DNA from: a virus
Length of the DNA: 64,000 nucleotides
Reading direction: 5' to 3' (one strand)
IMG/VR virus record: IMGVR_UViG_3300036719_002274
Coordinates: 97,046 to 161,045 of that record
Shown here: positions 31,409 through 38,691 of the stretch, piece by piece
Layout of the letters: every line of letters starts with the position of its first letter
Position numbering within the stretch: the stretch's first letter is position 1
The notes under the pieces: model-generated
Told to the model about the DNA's origin: nothing
What the model saw: the letters and a program-made list of their open reading frames with translations, nothing else
Databases searched by the model: none
Made by a program: the position numbers and the translations under genes

Positions 31409-31638
31409 ATAACCATATTAAAACTTGTCCATATTGTCAAGGTGATGGCGTTGTGACTAAAGATTGGGAAGATATTGAAGTCGGTGATGTAGTTATTTGG
31501 AAAGGTTATGGTAACACTCCATCTTATATAGTAACTGCTATCGAATCAAGAATCCCCATACATAGTTGGATTGTTGAACATGATGGTGATAAGTTTGAAA
31601 TGTATGAAGCTAATTTTGGTGGCTTTGTAAAGGATTAA
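31405..31638 (+). CDS. zinc-finger hypothetical protein, 77 aa
   Basis: The N-terminus TCPYCQGDG is half of a DnaJ-like zinc knuckle; no second CxxC. The rest is a beta-rich domain (VGDVVIWKGYGNTPSYI), perhaps SH3-like. Overlaps the previous stop. Function unknown. Confidence 0.7.
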   Translation: MNNHIKTCPYCQGDGVVTKDWEDIEVGDVVIWKGYGNTPSYIVTAIESRIPIHSWIVEHDGDKFEMYEANFGGFVKD

Positions 31639-31639
31639 T

Positions 31640-32065
31640 ATGCAAACATTTTTACCATCTAATGATTTTATCGAATGTGCTAAAATACTCGATAAACGGA
31701 GACTCAATAAACAGAAGGTTGAATGTTATCAAATATTAAAAACATTGCATCTAGGTGATAATGCTAAAGGTTGGCGTAATCATCCTATTGTTAAAGCGTG
31801 GAGAACACATGAGGAAACATTAATCGAATATTCATTAATTATTGCCAACGAATGTATCAAACGTGGTATGAAGGATACATTAATACCTAAAATTTCAGAA
31901 TTTAAAAATTATTTCAAAAATACTACATATCCTTCTTGGTTAGGTGACGAAGCTTTTCATAACACACATAAATCAAATTTAATGCGTAAAGCACCGGAAT
32001 ACTATAAACAATTCAATTGGAAGGTTCCCAATAATTTACCGTATATTTGGCCTATTGGTAATTGA
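31640..32065 (+). CDS. pyrimidine-dimer-glycosylase/MSMEG_6728-like protein, 141 aa
   Basis: Motifs MQTFLPSNDF, LDKRRLNKQKVECYQIL, NHPIVKAWRTHEETL and HKSNLMRKAPEYYK match the small protein family related to phage T4 endonuclease V (pyrimidine dimer DNA glycosylase) and annotated in bacteria as MSMEG_6728. The catalytic N-terminal Thr of T4 DenV is not obvious here, so DNA-repair activity is only inferred. Confidence 0.75.
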   Translation: MQTFLPSNDFIECAKILDKRRLNKQKVECYQILKTLHLGDNAKGWRNHPIVKAWRTHEETLIEYSLIIANECIKRGMKDTLIPKISEFKNYFKNTTYPSWLGDEAFHNTHKSNLMRKAPEYYKQFNWKVPNNLPYIWPIGN

Positions 32066-32090
32066 CATTCAATAAGAAGGGGTATATGGT
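32062..32090 (+). promoter_or_regulatory. promoter placing the start codon at +1
   Basis: TTGACA (32062-32067) overlaps the previous TGA, 17-nt spacer, TATGGT (32085-32090), 6 nt to ATG 32097. Another predicted leaderless start. Confidence 0.72.
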
Positions 32091-32096
32091 TACGCT

Positions 32097-32492
32097 ATGA
32101 AAATTAACAAAGTAAATATGATTAATGTAAGTGAATGGGATAAGCTCGTAAAGGATACTTATAAGCGACCATATTGCTTCCAACAACAAGATGGGTGTAA
32201 AGATCGAGGAACTTTTCCTATAACTGTACCAGAGTTTGCAGATGATTATGAAAATGATACTGTTCCAGAAGAGGTCAATCACGAAGAAATGGGTGTAAGT
32301 TTTAAGGCATGGCTTAATCGTGACCCCAAATCACCATTGAAAGACGAAGAAGAGGGTAGTGACACAGAACAATGGGAGATTGATATGTGGTGGGATCGCA
32401 ACTTCTATCCTAATATTCAAATGATTGCAAACGATTTACAGGAACGTGGTCTATTAGATGCTGGTGATTATGTGATAAATATTGATTGGTGA
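32097..32492 (+). CDS. hypothetical acidic protein, 131 aa
   Basis: ATG directly after the promoter. Begins with a basic patch and YKRPYCFQQQDGCKDRG, then becomes acidic. This N-terminal signature is familiar from uncharacterised large-phage proteins. The C-terminal half is helical with tryptophans (EIDMWWDRNFYP). Function unknown. Confidence 0.75.
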   Translation: MKINKVNMINVSEWDKLVKDTYKRPYCFQQQDGCKDRGTFPITVPEFADDYENDTVPEEVNHEEMGVSFKAWLNRDPKSPLKDEEEGSDTEQWEIDMWWDRNFYPNIQMIANDLQERGLLDAGDYVINIDW

Positions 32493-32496
32493 AATT

Positions 32497-32778
32497 ATGA
32501 AATGTATACAAACTTACGCAAAATGTCGTTTGAATAAGGGTACTTGTGGTTATAGTTGCAGATATTTGTTAGTAGAGAAACCTATTACAAAAGTTGCCAA
32601 AAAGAAGAAGGTATTTCCTAATGCAAATCTTACCCGTATACCTAAATGGTTTAATTATATGTTTGAATGCACGTTGGAACAATGCCCAACTGCAAGAACA
32701 TTTCCAGAACTTTTGGCCTATAGAGCGTATCTATTAGGTAAGGCTACTGAAAAATATCCTGCGGATTATACGAAATAA
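32497..32778 (+). CDS. hypothetical cysteine-rich protein, 93 aa
   Basis: ATG 32497 lies 4 nt after the previous stop. N-terminal cysteines (MKCIQTYAKCRLNKGTCGY, then SCRYL) and later CTLEQCP suggest a metal-binding or disulfide domain. The middle is lysine-rich. The stop lies 2 nt before the promoter at 32780. No family recognised. Confidence 0.7.
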   Translation: MKCIQTYAKCRLNKGTCGYSCRYLLVEKPITKVAKKKKVFPNANLTRIPKWFNYMFECTLEQCPTARTFPELLAYRAYLLGKATEKYPADYTK

Positions 32779-32779
32779 G

Positions 32780-32808
32780 TTGACTTTGAAATTAGAATAG
32801 CATAGAGT
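32780..32808 (+). promoter_or_regulatory. promoter for a non-coding RNA
   Basis: TTGACT (32780-32785), 17-nt spacer, TAGAGT (32803-32808), same -10 as 10404. The next certain ATG is 289 nt downstream, so it drives a structured leader or RNA. Confidence 0.7.
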
Positions 32809-33090
32809 ATTACTTTCAGAACGAGGTAGGATTAGAAGTGTCCATCCTTTAAAGAGTGAGTCGAATAAAAGGAATAGTTACATATTCATAAATGGGTGAT
32901 CCCGTTTAACACGTTCCAAAAGCGTTAATATGTCCAACATAAATAGACTATTAGATATATGAAGAAGTCTTGGTTGACGGTGTATGAGAAGGTTGGATTA
33001 AATCTACAGCACAACGAAAGTAACGGTAGGCCAAGCTTTAGACTCTTTGGTGTAATAACACAATTCTGAAATTCATTGATAAAATAGAAA
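32809..33090 (+). ncRNA. structured non-coding RNA or long leader, ~280 nt
   Basis: Starts at a clear promoter and is bordered by the gene at 33097. A three-way-junction-like element is visible: ACATATT/AATATGT (outer stem, about 32879-32935) enclosing an AAATGGG-TGAT-CCCGTTT hairpin and a second short hairpin. Downstream AGACT/AGTCT and CTTGG/CCAAG helices follow. One short ORF (32959) overlaps it. No known riboswitch recognised; it precedes the NAD salvage genes. Confidence 0.5.
32959..33069 (+). CDS. possible 36-aa ORF in non-coding region
   Basis: An ATG-started frame without a ribosome site, basic and aromatic (SWLTVYEKVGLNLQHNE). It overlaps the structured RNA, so it may be coincidental or an alternative reading of a bifunctional RNA. 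Low support. Confidence 0.25.
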   Translation: MKKSWLTVYEKVGLNLQHNESNGRPSFRLFGVITQF

Positions 33091-33096
33091 GGAAAT

Positions 33097-33339
33097 ATGT
33101 TTAAATTTAATAAAAAGTTAATTACGGTAGATGAAATTCAAAAAGAGGTTGACACTTATGAATGTTGGTCGGTGGAATGGATATCACATACTGGCGATTA
33201 TTATGCATACAGGAGAAACTGTAAAGAGTTTTTTACCAAAGAAGATGATGCTAATATATTTCACAAGAATATTGTTGACGCAGGTAAACTTCTTAGATAC
33301 AACGCATTAACGGTATATCCTGTTAAAAAAGAAAATTAA
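33097..33339 (+). CDS. hypothetical protein, 80 aa
   Basis: GAAAGGAAAT site. Acidic-and-aromatic small protein (TYECWSVEWISHTGDYYAY). It closes the transcript that begins at the 32780 promoter. No family recognised. Confidence 0.72.
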   Translation: MFKFNKKLITVDEIQKEVDTYECWSVEWISHTGDYYAYRRNCKEFFTKEDDANIFHKNIVDAGKLLRYNALTVYPVKKEN

Positions 33340-33347
33340 AATATTAG

Positions 33348-33376
33348 TTGACTTTGTAACGAAAATAGTAAACAAT
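33348..33376 (+). promoter_or_regulatory. promoter placing the start codon at +1 (copy 1)
   Basis: TTGACT (33348-33353), 17-nt spacer, AACAAT (33371-33376), 6 nt to ATG 33383. Nearly identical to the promoter at 33608. Confidence 0.65.
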
Positions 33377-33382
33377 TGATTT

Positions 33383-33604
33383 ATGAAACGTGGTAAAAAA
33401 TCCTGTACTAATAAGAAAAAATGGGCAGACACCCTTCCAGACCCACAATTTTGCATAAGGTGTAAGAAAAGTGCTGATGGTTATATCTTAAAAGATAGTA
33501 TTTTGGATAGTTATACCACAGAAGGTTCACAACCACCCGCAAAATTGGGCATATGTAAACAATGTAAACAATCGTCTGGAACAAGAATATATTGGTATAA
33601 ATAG
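33383..33604 (+). CDS. zinc-ribbon hypothetical protein, 73 aa
   Basis: ATG right behind the promoter. Two CxxC knuckles (FCIRCKKS and CKQCKQS) about 35 residues apart plus an N-terminal lysine cluster make a small zinc-binding, probably nucleic-acid-contacting protein. It lies just upstream of the NadM-Nudix gene. Confidence 0.75.
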   Translation: MKRGKKSCTNKKKWADTLPDPQFCIRCKKSADGYILKDSILDSYTTEGSQPPAKLGICKQCKQSSGTRIYWYK

Positions 33605-33607
33605 TTG

Positions 33608-33636
33608 TTGACTTTGTAACGAAAATAGTAAATAAT
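33608..33636 (+). promoter_or_regulatory. promoter of NadM-Nudix gene (copy 2)
   Basis: TTGACT (33608-33613), 17-nt spacer, AATAAT (33631-33636). From -35 to -10 it copies 33348-33376 except for one base. Here a 70-nt leader follows. Confidence 0.7.
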
Positions 33637-33638
33637 TG

Positions 33639-33674
33639 AAACATTGCGATAGATAATAGTTATAAGCAATGTTT
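33639..33674 (+). promoter_or_regulatory. 5'-leader hairpin before NadM-Nudix gene
   Basis: Perfect 9-bp stem AAACATTGC (33639-33647)/GCAATGTTT (33666-33674) with an 18-nt loop, right after the promoter and about 30 nt before the ATG. It could protect the 5' end or regulate translation. Confidence 0.6.
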
Positions 33675-33706
33675 AACTGAAATAATAAGATCGAAAGGAA
33701 AATATT

Positions 33707-34615
33707 ATGAAGAAAGTAGAGAAACCTACCGAGGATATCGGAATTGTGATAGGGCGTTTTCAGGTGCATGAACTCCATTCTGCACATTTAGATTTAATTC
33801 AAAGTGTTTGCAATGAACATGAGAAAGTTATTATCTTTCTTGGATTAAGTCCTTTAATGGTTACATCAAATAACCCTTTAGACTTTGAATCCCGTAAACA
33901 AATGATTTTAGAGAGTTTTCCAAAAGTTATTGTAATGTATATTAAAGATAATCCATCTGATGAAGTTTGGTCTAAAGATTTAGATGAAAAAATCCGAGAT
34001 TTAGCAAGTCCTACGCAATCCGTTGTCCTATACGGAAGTAGAGATTCTTTCATTACACATTATTCTGGTAAGTATCGTACACAAGAATTGATGCAGGAAA
34101 CTTATATTTCTGGTTCTGAAATTCGTAAGAATATTTCAAAGAAGGTTAAATCTTCTGCGGATTTCCGAGCAGGGGTGATTTGGGCTTCTGGAAATCGTTT
34201 TCCTACCTGTTTTCCTTGTGTTGATATCGCTATCTTCAATGAAGATTATAGTAAGATTCTATTAGCTAGGAAGGCTAAAGAAACACTCTACCGCTTTGTA
34301 GGAGGCTTCGCAGACCCTAAATCAGACTGTTACGAGACTGATGCCCGTAGAGAGGTTCAAGAGGAAACTGGACTCGAAATTGGGGATTTGAAATATCTTG
34401 GTAGTACTATTATCAACGATTTTCGTTACAGACGAGAAATAGATAAAGTCAAAACACTATTTTTTGTTGGAAAAATCTTATTTGGTCGTCCAGAAGCGAA
34501 TGATGATATCTGTGAAGTCAAATTCTTTGATATTGACAAGCTAACGGCTACTGATATGATTCCTGAACATAAGCCATTATTTGATATGTTACAAAAATAT
34601 TTGAAGAAATCTTAA
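33707..34615 (+). CDS. nadM: bifunctional NMN adenylyltransferase/Nudix hydrolase, 302 aa
   Basis: N-terminal nucleotidyltransferase: IGRFQVHELHSAHLDLI is the GRFQxxxxGH-type motif (here HSAH in place of HxGH), and SGSEIRKNIS is the ISGTxIR counterpart. C-terminal Nudix domain: GGFADPKSDCYE then ARREVQEETGLE, the Nudix box (about residues 200-225). This fusion makes NAD+ from NMN and ATP and hydrolyses ADP-ribose-type nucleotides. NadV follows 245 nt downstream, completing a nicotinamide-to-NAD+ route. Confidence 0.9.
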   Translation: MKKVEKPTEDIGIVIGRFQVHELHSAHLDLIQSVCNEHEKVIIFLGLSPLMVTSNNPLDFESRKQMILESFPKVIVMYIKDNPSDEVWSKDLDEKIRDLASPTQSVVLYGSRDSFITHYSGKYRTQELMQETYISGSEIRKNISKKVKSSADFRAGVIWASGNRFPTCFPCVDIAIFNEDYSKILLARKAKETLYRFVGGFADPKSDCYETDARREVQEETGLEIGDLKYLGSTIINDFRYRREIDKVKTLFFVGKILFGRPEANDDICEVKFFDIDKLTATDMIPEHKPLFDMLQKYLKKS

Positions 34616-34616
34616 A

Positions 34617-34808
34617 ATGAACGACTTATTTGAAAAAGAGCCAATATGCTTTGAAAGTCCTGAAAAGAATGTATGGAAATATATTTTCCACTTTAAAGTG
34701 GCTATAGCGGAAGCAGTATTATACCGTTATAACTCTTTTGAAGATAGGACAGTTCTTTGCGTTTCGGTTTCTAGTGGCTGTAGCGTTGGATTTTTTAGAG
34801 GGTTGTAA
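34617..34808 (+). CDS. hypothetical protein, 63 aa
   Basis: Starts 1 nt after the NadM stop. A small hydrophobic-aromatic protein (VWKYIFHFKVAIAEAVLY) with C-terminal SSGCSVGFF. It has no clear domain; a short AT-rich gap follows before NadV. Function unknown. Confidence 0.6.
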   Translation: MNDLFEKEPICFESPEKNVWKYIFHFKVAIAEAVLYRYNSFEDRTVLCVSVSSGCSVGFFRGL

Positions 34809-34861
34809 GTTATATTTGAAACGAAGAGAAGAATTGAAAAAAGCATTGAAAGGATAAAATT

Positions 34862-36241
34862 ATGGAAAACAACATTATTACATTGACTGATAGTTATAAA
34901 TTTACGCATTTTCAACAGTATCCCAAAGGTACGGAATACATTTACTCATACTTTGAGTCTCGTAATGGAGCCAAGTACAACAAGACTGTGTTTTTCGGTT
35001 TGCAATATTACCTTAAAGCATACTTGCAGGGTACGGTAGTTACTCGTAAGGGTATCGAAAGTGCCGCAAAACTTTGTAAGGCTCACTTTGGTACTGAAAA
35101 GAATTTTAATCGTGAGATGTGGGAATACATACTTGAGAAGTATGATGGGAAGCTACCTATCAGCATCAAGGCAGTACCAGAAGGTACTCCTGTATCAGTT
35201 TCAAACGTTCTTATGACGGTTGTTAATACTGATCCTAAGTGTGCGCCTTTGACGAATCATTTGGAAACATTATTGTCTCAGATTTGGGGAGCTTCGACTG
35301 TCGCAAGTCTTTCCTATGAGACATATAAATTGATTGAATTTTATCGTGATCGCACAGGAACACGTAATGGAATTAAGTTTGGTTTACATGATTTTGGATT
35401 CAGGGGTGTTAGCTCTGTAGAATCTGCTGGTGTGCTTGGTGCAGGACATTTGCTAAATTTTCTTGGTACTGATACCGTAAAGGCTATGGAAGTGGCAATG
35501 GAATACTACAATGCACCACTAGACGGATTGGCATATTCAGTCCCGGCTACTGAACATTCGGTCATGACAGCTAGGGGTAAAGAAGGCGAAGAACAAGTTT
35601 TTGCTGAATTACTTGGTACATATCCAGAAGGTATCTTGAGTGTGGTTATCGATTCTTACGACTATAAGAACTTTGTAAATGTAATTGTTCGTAAGTATAA
35701 GGATGTGATTCTTGCTCGTAATGGTAAGCTTGTTTTACGCCCAGATTCGGGCGATCCCACATCTGTAACAATTGATGTGTTTAATATGGTTGCGGATATC
35801 TTTGGAACAACTAAAAATGACAAAGGTTATAAGGAATTACACCCAAAACTTGGTGTTCTATGGGGTGACGGTATTGATTATGCGGGTATCCGTAGCATCT
35901 TATTCAGTTTGAGTAATAATATGTACTCTACTGATAGTCAAGTTTTTGGTCAAGGTGGAGGCTTACTACAAAAGATCGACAGGGATTTTCAGCGTTTTGC
36001 ATTTAAATCTTCTGCACAATGCCGTGAGGGTGTATGGTACGATATCTTTAAAAATCCTTTGGAAGTTAGTAAGGTTTCCAAGAAAGGTAAGTTGAAACTC
36101 ATTAAAGATGAAAAGGGTGATTTTCATACTGTTGGATTAAGTGATCCTCGTCCTGACGAATTAGTTGAAGTGTTTCGTGATGGTGAAATCCTTAAAGAAT
36201 ATACCTTTGACGAAGTTCGTAAGAATGTTGGAACTTGGTGA
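34862..36241 (+). CDS. nadV: nicotinamide phosphoribosyltransferase, 459 aa
   Basis: Complete NAMPT/NadV: LTDSYKFTHFQQYP near the N-terminus, YSYFESRNGAKY, then KFGLHDFGFRGVSS, VPATEHSVMT, SVVIDSYDY, LVLRPDSGDP and LWGDGIDY. These motifs bind nicotinamide and PRPP. It converts nicotinamide + PRPP to NMN, which NadM adenylates. The pair matches the NARP2-type NAD+ reconstitution pathway described in phages that counter NAD+-depleting defences. GGATAAAATT site. Confidence 0.94.
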   Translation: MENNIITLTDSYKFTHFQQYPKGTEYIYSYFESRNGAKYNKTVFFGLQYYLKAYLQGTVVTRKGIESAAKLCKAHFGTEKNFNREMWEYILEKYDGKLPISIKAVPEGTPVSVSNVLMTVVNTDPKCAPLTNHLETLLSQIWGASTVASLSYETYKLIEFYRDRTGTRNGIKFGLHDFGFRGVSSVESAGVLGAGHLLNFLGTDTVKAMEVAMEYYNAPLDGLAYSVPATEHSVMTARGKEGEEQVFAELLGTYPEGILSVVIDSYDYKNFVNVIVRKYKDVILARNGKLVLRPDSGDPTSVTIDVFNMVADIFGTTKNDKGYKELHPKLGVLWGDGIDYAGIRSILFSLSNNMYSTDSQVFGQGGGLLQKIDRDFQRFAFKSSAQCREGVWYDIFKNPLEVSKVSKKGKLKLIKDEKGDFHTVGLSDPRPDELVEVFRDGEILKEYTFDEVRKNVGTW

Positions 36242-36351
36242 TGAAAAAGGACAATATTCTTAACTACATCAGAAAGCATAAAAAGGTTAAGGGAGTCAAC
36301 AAGAAAACTGTTGACTTCTATACCGAATATAAACCGAATAAGAAGGGTTAA
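36241..36351 (+). CDS. very basic peptide, 36 aa
   Basis: ATG 36241 shares its A with the NadV stop TGA. Lysine-rich throughout (RKHKKVKGVNKK). Probably disordered or nucleic-acid binding. Coupled to NadV and 36354. Function unknown. Confidence 0.55.
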   Translation: MKKDNILNYIRKHKKVKGVNKKTVDFYTEYKPNKKG

Positions 36352-36353
36352 TT

Positions 36354-36776
36354 ATGGCAAATATTCGACAAAGTATTTTAGTTAGAACAGATTTAAACCT
36401 TCCTAAAGGATTATCAGAAGCACAAGTGGCACACATTCATTTTGAGATGTTTAGAAAATTGTTATTAAATGATATTACTAAATCACAGTTAGATAATGAT
36501 TTTAGTGTTAAAGTTACGATAGATAAGTCAATTTTAGAATGGTTAGATAGTCCGTATATTTTTGTACACGGTGTACCAAATATGGAAGTCTTGCGTCATT
36601 TTATTACACAAGCTAATACACTTAAAGTTCCTTATACTGAATGGCGAGATACTATCTATGTAAAAGTATCTGAAACACAAAAGATTGTGGTTGAAGATTG
36701 CTTAGTAGGTGTGGCCTTTTTGGGTGATAGTGACAAGATTCGTGCTATAATTGGTGACTTGCCGTTATTGGGGTAA
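36354..36776 (+). CDS. PTH2-like peptidyl-tRNA hydrolase, 140 aa
   Basis: Opening RQSILVRTDLNLPKGLSEA, then AQVAHIHFEM, matches the PTH2 (archaeal/eukaryal-type peptidyl-tRNA hydrolase) start, where Lys/Arg and Asp are catalytic. A later GVAFLGDSDKIRAII resembles the family's C-terminal strand. PTH2 recycles peptidyl-tRNA after drop-off. A phage copy would help tRNA economy during translation stress. Confidence 0.7.
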   Translation: MANIRQSILVRTDLNLPKGLSEAQVAHIHFEMFRKLLLNDITKSQLDNDFSVKVTIDKSILEWLDSPYIFVHGVPNMEVLRHFITQANTLKVPYTEWRDTIYVKVSETQKIVVEDCLVGVAFLGDSDKIRAIIGDLPLLG

Positions 36777-36780
36777 TATT

Positions 36781-37005
36781 ATGAATATAACCGAAGATAT
36801 GCAATTTTGTAAACGTGAGCCGTATAAGATATCATTTTTTGATAGAATTAAATGTATCTTTGGTAAACATGATTGGGGATATTGGGGTACATTTAATGAT
36901 GAATTTAATTTAGACGATATTACAAATGAAAGAACGTGTATGGTTTGTCGTAAACATCAAACCGAAGTTGATTTAAACCTTTCTATCTGGAAAACTGTGA
37001 AATAA
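36781..37005 (+). CDS. hypothetical protein, 74 aa
   Basis: ATG 36781 follows GGGTAATATT. Aromatic and tryptophan-rich (FGKHDWGYWGTFND), with CMVCRKH near the C-terminus as a single zinc-like knuckle. Function unknown. Confidence 0.7.
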   Translation: MNITEDMQFCKREPYKISFFDRIKCIFGKHDWGYWGTFNDEFNLDDITNERTCMVCRKHQTEVDLNLSIWKTVK

Positions 37006-37006
37006 C

Positions 37007-37360
37007 ATGGATTTACGTATGCCATCACCGACATCTAGCCCATTTGGTAAGCTAATTGAAAAGCCTTTAGCACAAATGGGATACAGACCTTACAACGGTT
37101 CAAATAATCTTTTTGCAAAGACTGTTGGATATACTTTGTTAGTGGTCGATACAAATGACTTGACGCTAACACAGTTCTTTAGTAAGGTAGATGGGAAAGG
37201 TGCAATATATAAGACACATACCATAAGTGAGGAATGTAATATATTGGATCGTATTAAAGATATTGAAAGTTTTGGATGTAAGTATGATTTTTGTTGGAGC
37301 AAGGATTTGAAAGATTTCAGTTTTCTATCAATTTCAGAACAGTTAGGATTTATTTTATGA
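37007..37360 (+). CDS. hypothetical protein, 117 aa
   Basis: Starts 1 nt after the preceding stop. A soluble alpha/beta protein with a hydrophobic strand (GYTLLVVDTNDLTLTQF). No motif recognised. Overlaps the next gene. Confidence 0.7.
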   Translation: MDLRMPSPTSSPFGKLIEKPLAQMGYRPYNGSNNLFAKTVGYTLLVVDTNDLTLTQFFSKVDGKGAIYKTHTISEECNILDRIKDIESFGCKYDFCWSKDLKDFSFLSISEQLGFIL

Positions 37361-37776
37361 AAAATTACATATGGGTTACAGAACAATATTTTAAGAATAA
37401 ATGGAATGTTACTGACGGTGTATTCTTTACTAGAAAGGAAGCAAGACAATTTTGCAAAGCCAATCCTCTCTGCAATTTTAGATATAGAAAATATGTCACA
37501 GAACAGGTTGTAGCACCAGAACCTCCGTTTACACGTTATAATATTAATGATATGGTTATGGTTTATTTAACATCTGAGGGTGCAGAAGAATTGATGAATT
37601 ATAATATAGTACACGCACCAATTTCTACATATCAAACAATACCAACTGGATACAATCCCACTACACGTTTATTTAAGACTGAACTTTGGAATCTTATGCT
37701 TATTTTTGGACGTTTCTTATATATGGGCGGTAGACCTATGTTTATTCAAAACATCATTTGTATTAAGAAAGATTAA
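37357..37776 (+). CDS. hypothetical protein, 139 aa
   Basis: ATG 37357 overlaps the preceding stop. Basic N-terminal region with RKEARQFCKANP then FRYRKYV, C-terminal hydrophobic segment (LWNLMLIFGRFLYMGG) that may touch the membrane. No family recognised. Confidence 0.7.
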   Translation: MKNYIWVTEQYFKNKWNVTDGVFFTRKEARQFCKANPLCNFRYRKYVTEQVVAPEPPFTRYNINDMVMVYLTSEGAEELMNYNIVHAPISTYQTIPTGYNPTTRLFKTELWNLMLIFGRFLYMGGRPMFIQNIICIKKD

Positions 37777-37779
37777 TTT

Positions 37780-37953
37780 ATGAATGAAGATACAACCGAG
37801 TTAAAGAAGGCGATTAATAATCTAATTTGGATGTATAGTCCACAAATGATAACAATCTATAAAGCAGAACAGATTGCTATTGATATCTTGGCTATGATTC
37901 AAAGTGGCTATGATATTCAAGAGGTGCAGGTTTCAAGGATAACACGTTTATGA
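37780..37953 (+). CDS. hypothetical helical protein, 57 aa
   Basis: ATG 37780; TGA overlaps the next ATG. An amphipathic helical protein (TELKKAINNLIWMYSPQMI), possibly a helix hairpin. Function unknown. Confidence 0.65.
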   Translation: MNEDTTELKKAINNLIWMYSPQMITIYKAEQIAIDILAMIQSGYDIQEVQVSRITRL

Positions 37954-38381
37954 GCATAACTAAGGCAATTTCTACTGCTTGGCAGAAAAAAAGAGAACGT
38001 GGACATCAATTTATTTACTGGTGTGTAGATGTTCATGGTGTTATCGTTACCCCTACATACAAGCTTAATAATGATGGTGCATTTTTTTACGAAGTAGGTG
38101 TTGAGGGTTTACAGATGATTTCTTCTGACCCTACCAATAAAATTATTCTATGGAGTTCTTCATATGATGAACCTTTTAAAGCCATAGTTAAACAATTAAG
38201 TTTTCGTAATGTACGAGTTGATTATGTGAACGAAAATCCAGAATGTCCTTCTACAGAACTTTGTGATTTTTCAAAGAAGTTTTACATGGATATTATTTTA
38301 GACGATAAAGCAGGATTCGAACCTAATGAAGATTGGGAACTCATCTATCAATTTCTTAAAAATAAGAAAGATTATGAATGA
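37950..38381 (+). CDS. HAD-like phosphatase-domain protein, 143 aa
   Basis: A HAD-type start, IYWCVDVHGVIVTPTY, is where DxDxT/V would stand: the first Asp is present but the second position is His. WSSSYDE (motif II Ser) and ILDDKAGFEP (motif IV DD) follow. The fold is likely HAD; substitution of the second Asp may reduce phosphatase activity or shift it toward a kinase-like or binding role. ATGA-coupled to neighbours. Confidence 0.7.
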   Translation: MSITKAISTAWQKKRERGHQFIYWCVDVHGVIVTPTYKLNNDGAFFYEVGVEGLQMISSDPTNKIILWSSSYDEPFKAIVKQLSFRNVRVDYVNENPECPSTELCDFSKKFYMDIILDDKAGFEPNEDWELIYQFLKNKKDYE

Positions 38382-38659
38382 AAACTTGGGAAACACGTTT
38401 GAAAGAAGCGGTTCAAAATAAACGCTTTACCAAAGAAGATGTCAAAGAAGCGCAATTGTGGACTACTGATCCTATCTCCGAAATTAAAGATAAGATAGAA
38501 CTTAAAAACAATGACATTAAATTTGGCCCGAAAGATATCTACCTAATCTTAGATGGAATCTTCTTTACCAAAGGTGTCGAAGAGAATGATGTAGCGTTAG
38601 CAGAGGCTTGTTACAAGGGAATTCATAAAAGAGTTGAAAAACTTTACAAAACAGTTTGA
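38378..38659 (+). CDS. hypothetical protein, 93 aa
   Basis: A small Lys/Glu-rich helical protein (WETRLKEAVQNKRFTKEDV), ending TYKTV-like. The stop TGA lies in the -35 box of the radical SAM promoter, so it ends this transcription unit. No family recognised. Confidence 0.7.
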   Translation: MKTWETRLKEAVQNKRFTKEDVKEAQLWTTDPISEIKDKIELKNNDIKFGPKDIYLILDGIFFTKGVEENDVALAEACYKGIHKRVEKLYKTV

Positions 38660-38684
38660 CATTTAATAACGAAAAGGGTAATCT
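38656..38684 (+). promoter_or_regulatory. promoter of radical SAM/tag-protein operon
   Basis: TTGACA (38656-38661), 17-nt spacer, TAATCT (38679-38684), 7 nt to ATG 38692. It is one of the clearest leaderless-class promoters and starts the most unusual operon of the window. Confidence 0.8.
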
Positions 38685-38691
38685 ATTACAC

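Noticed and set aside
38656-38691. Upstream start of the radical SAM protein (12 extra residues)
   Set aside because: They fall in the -35/-10 promoter region; ATG 38692 keeps the family-like beginning.
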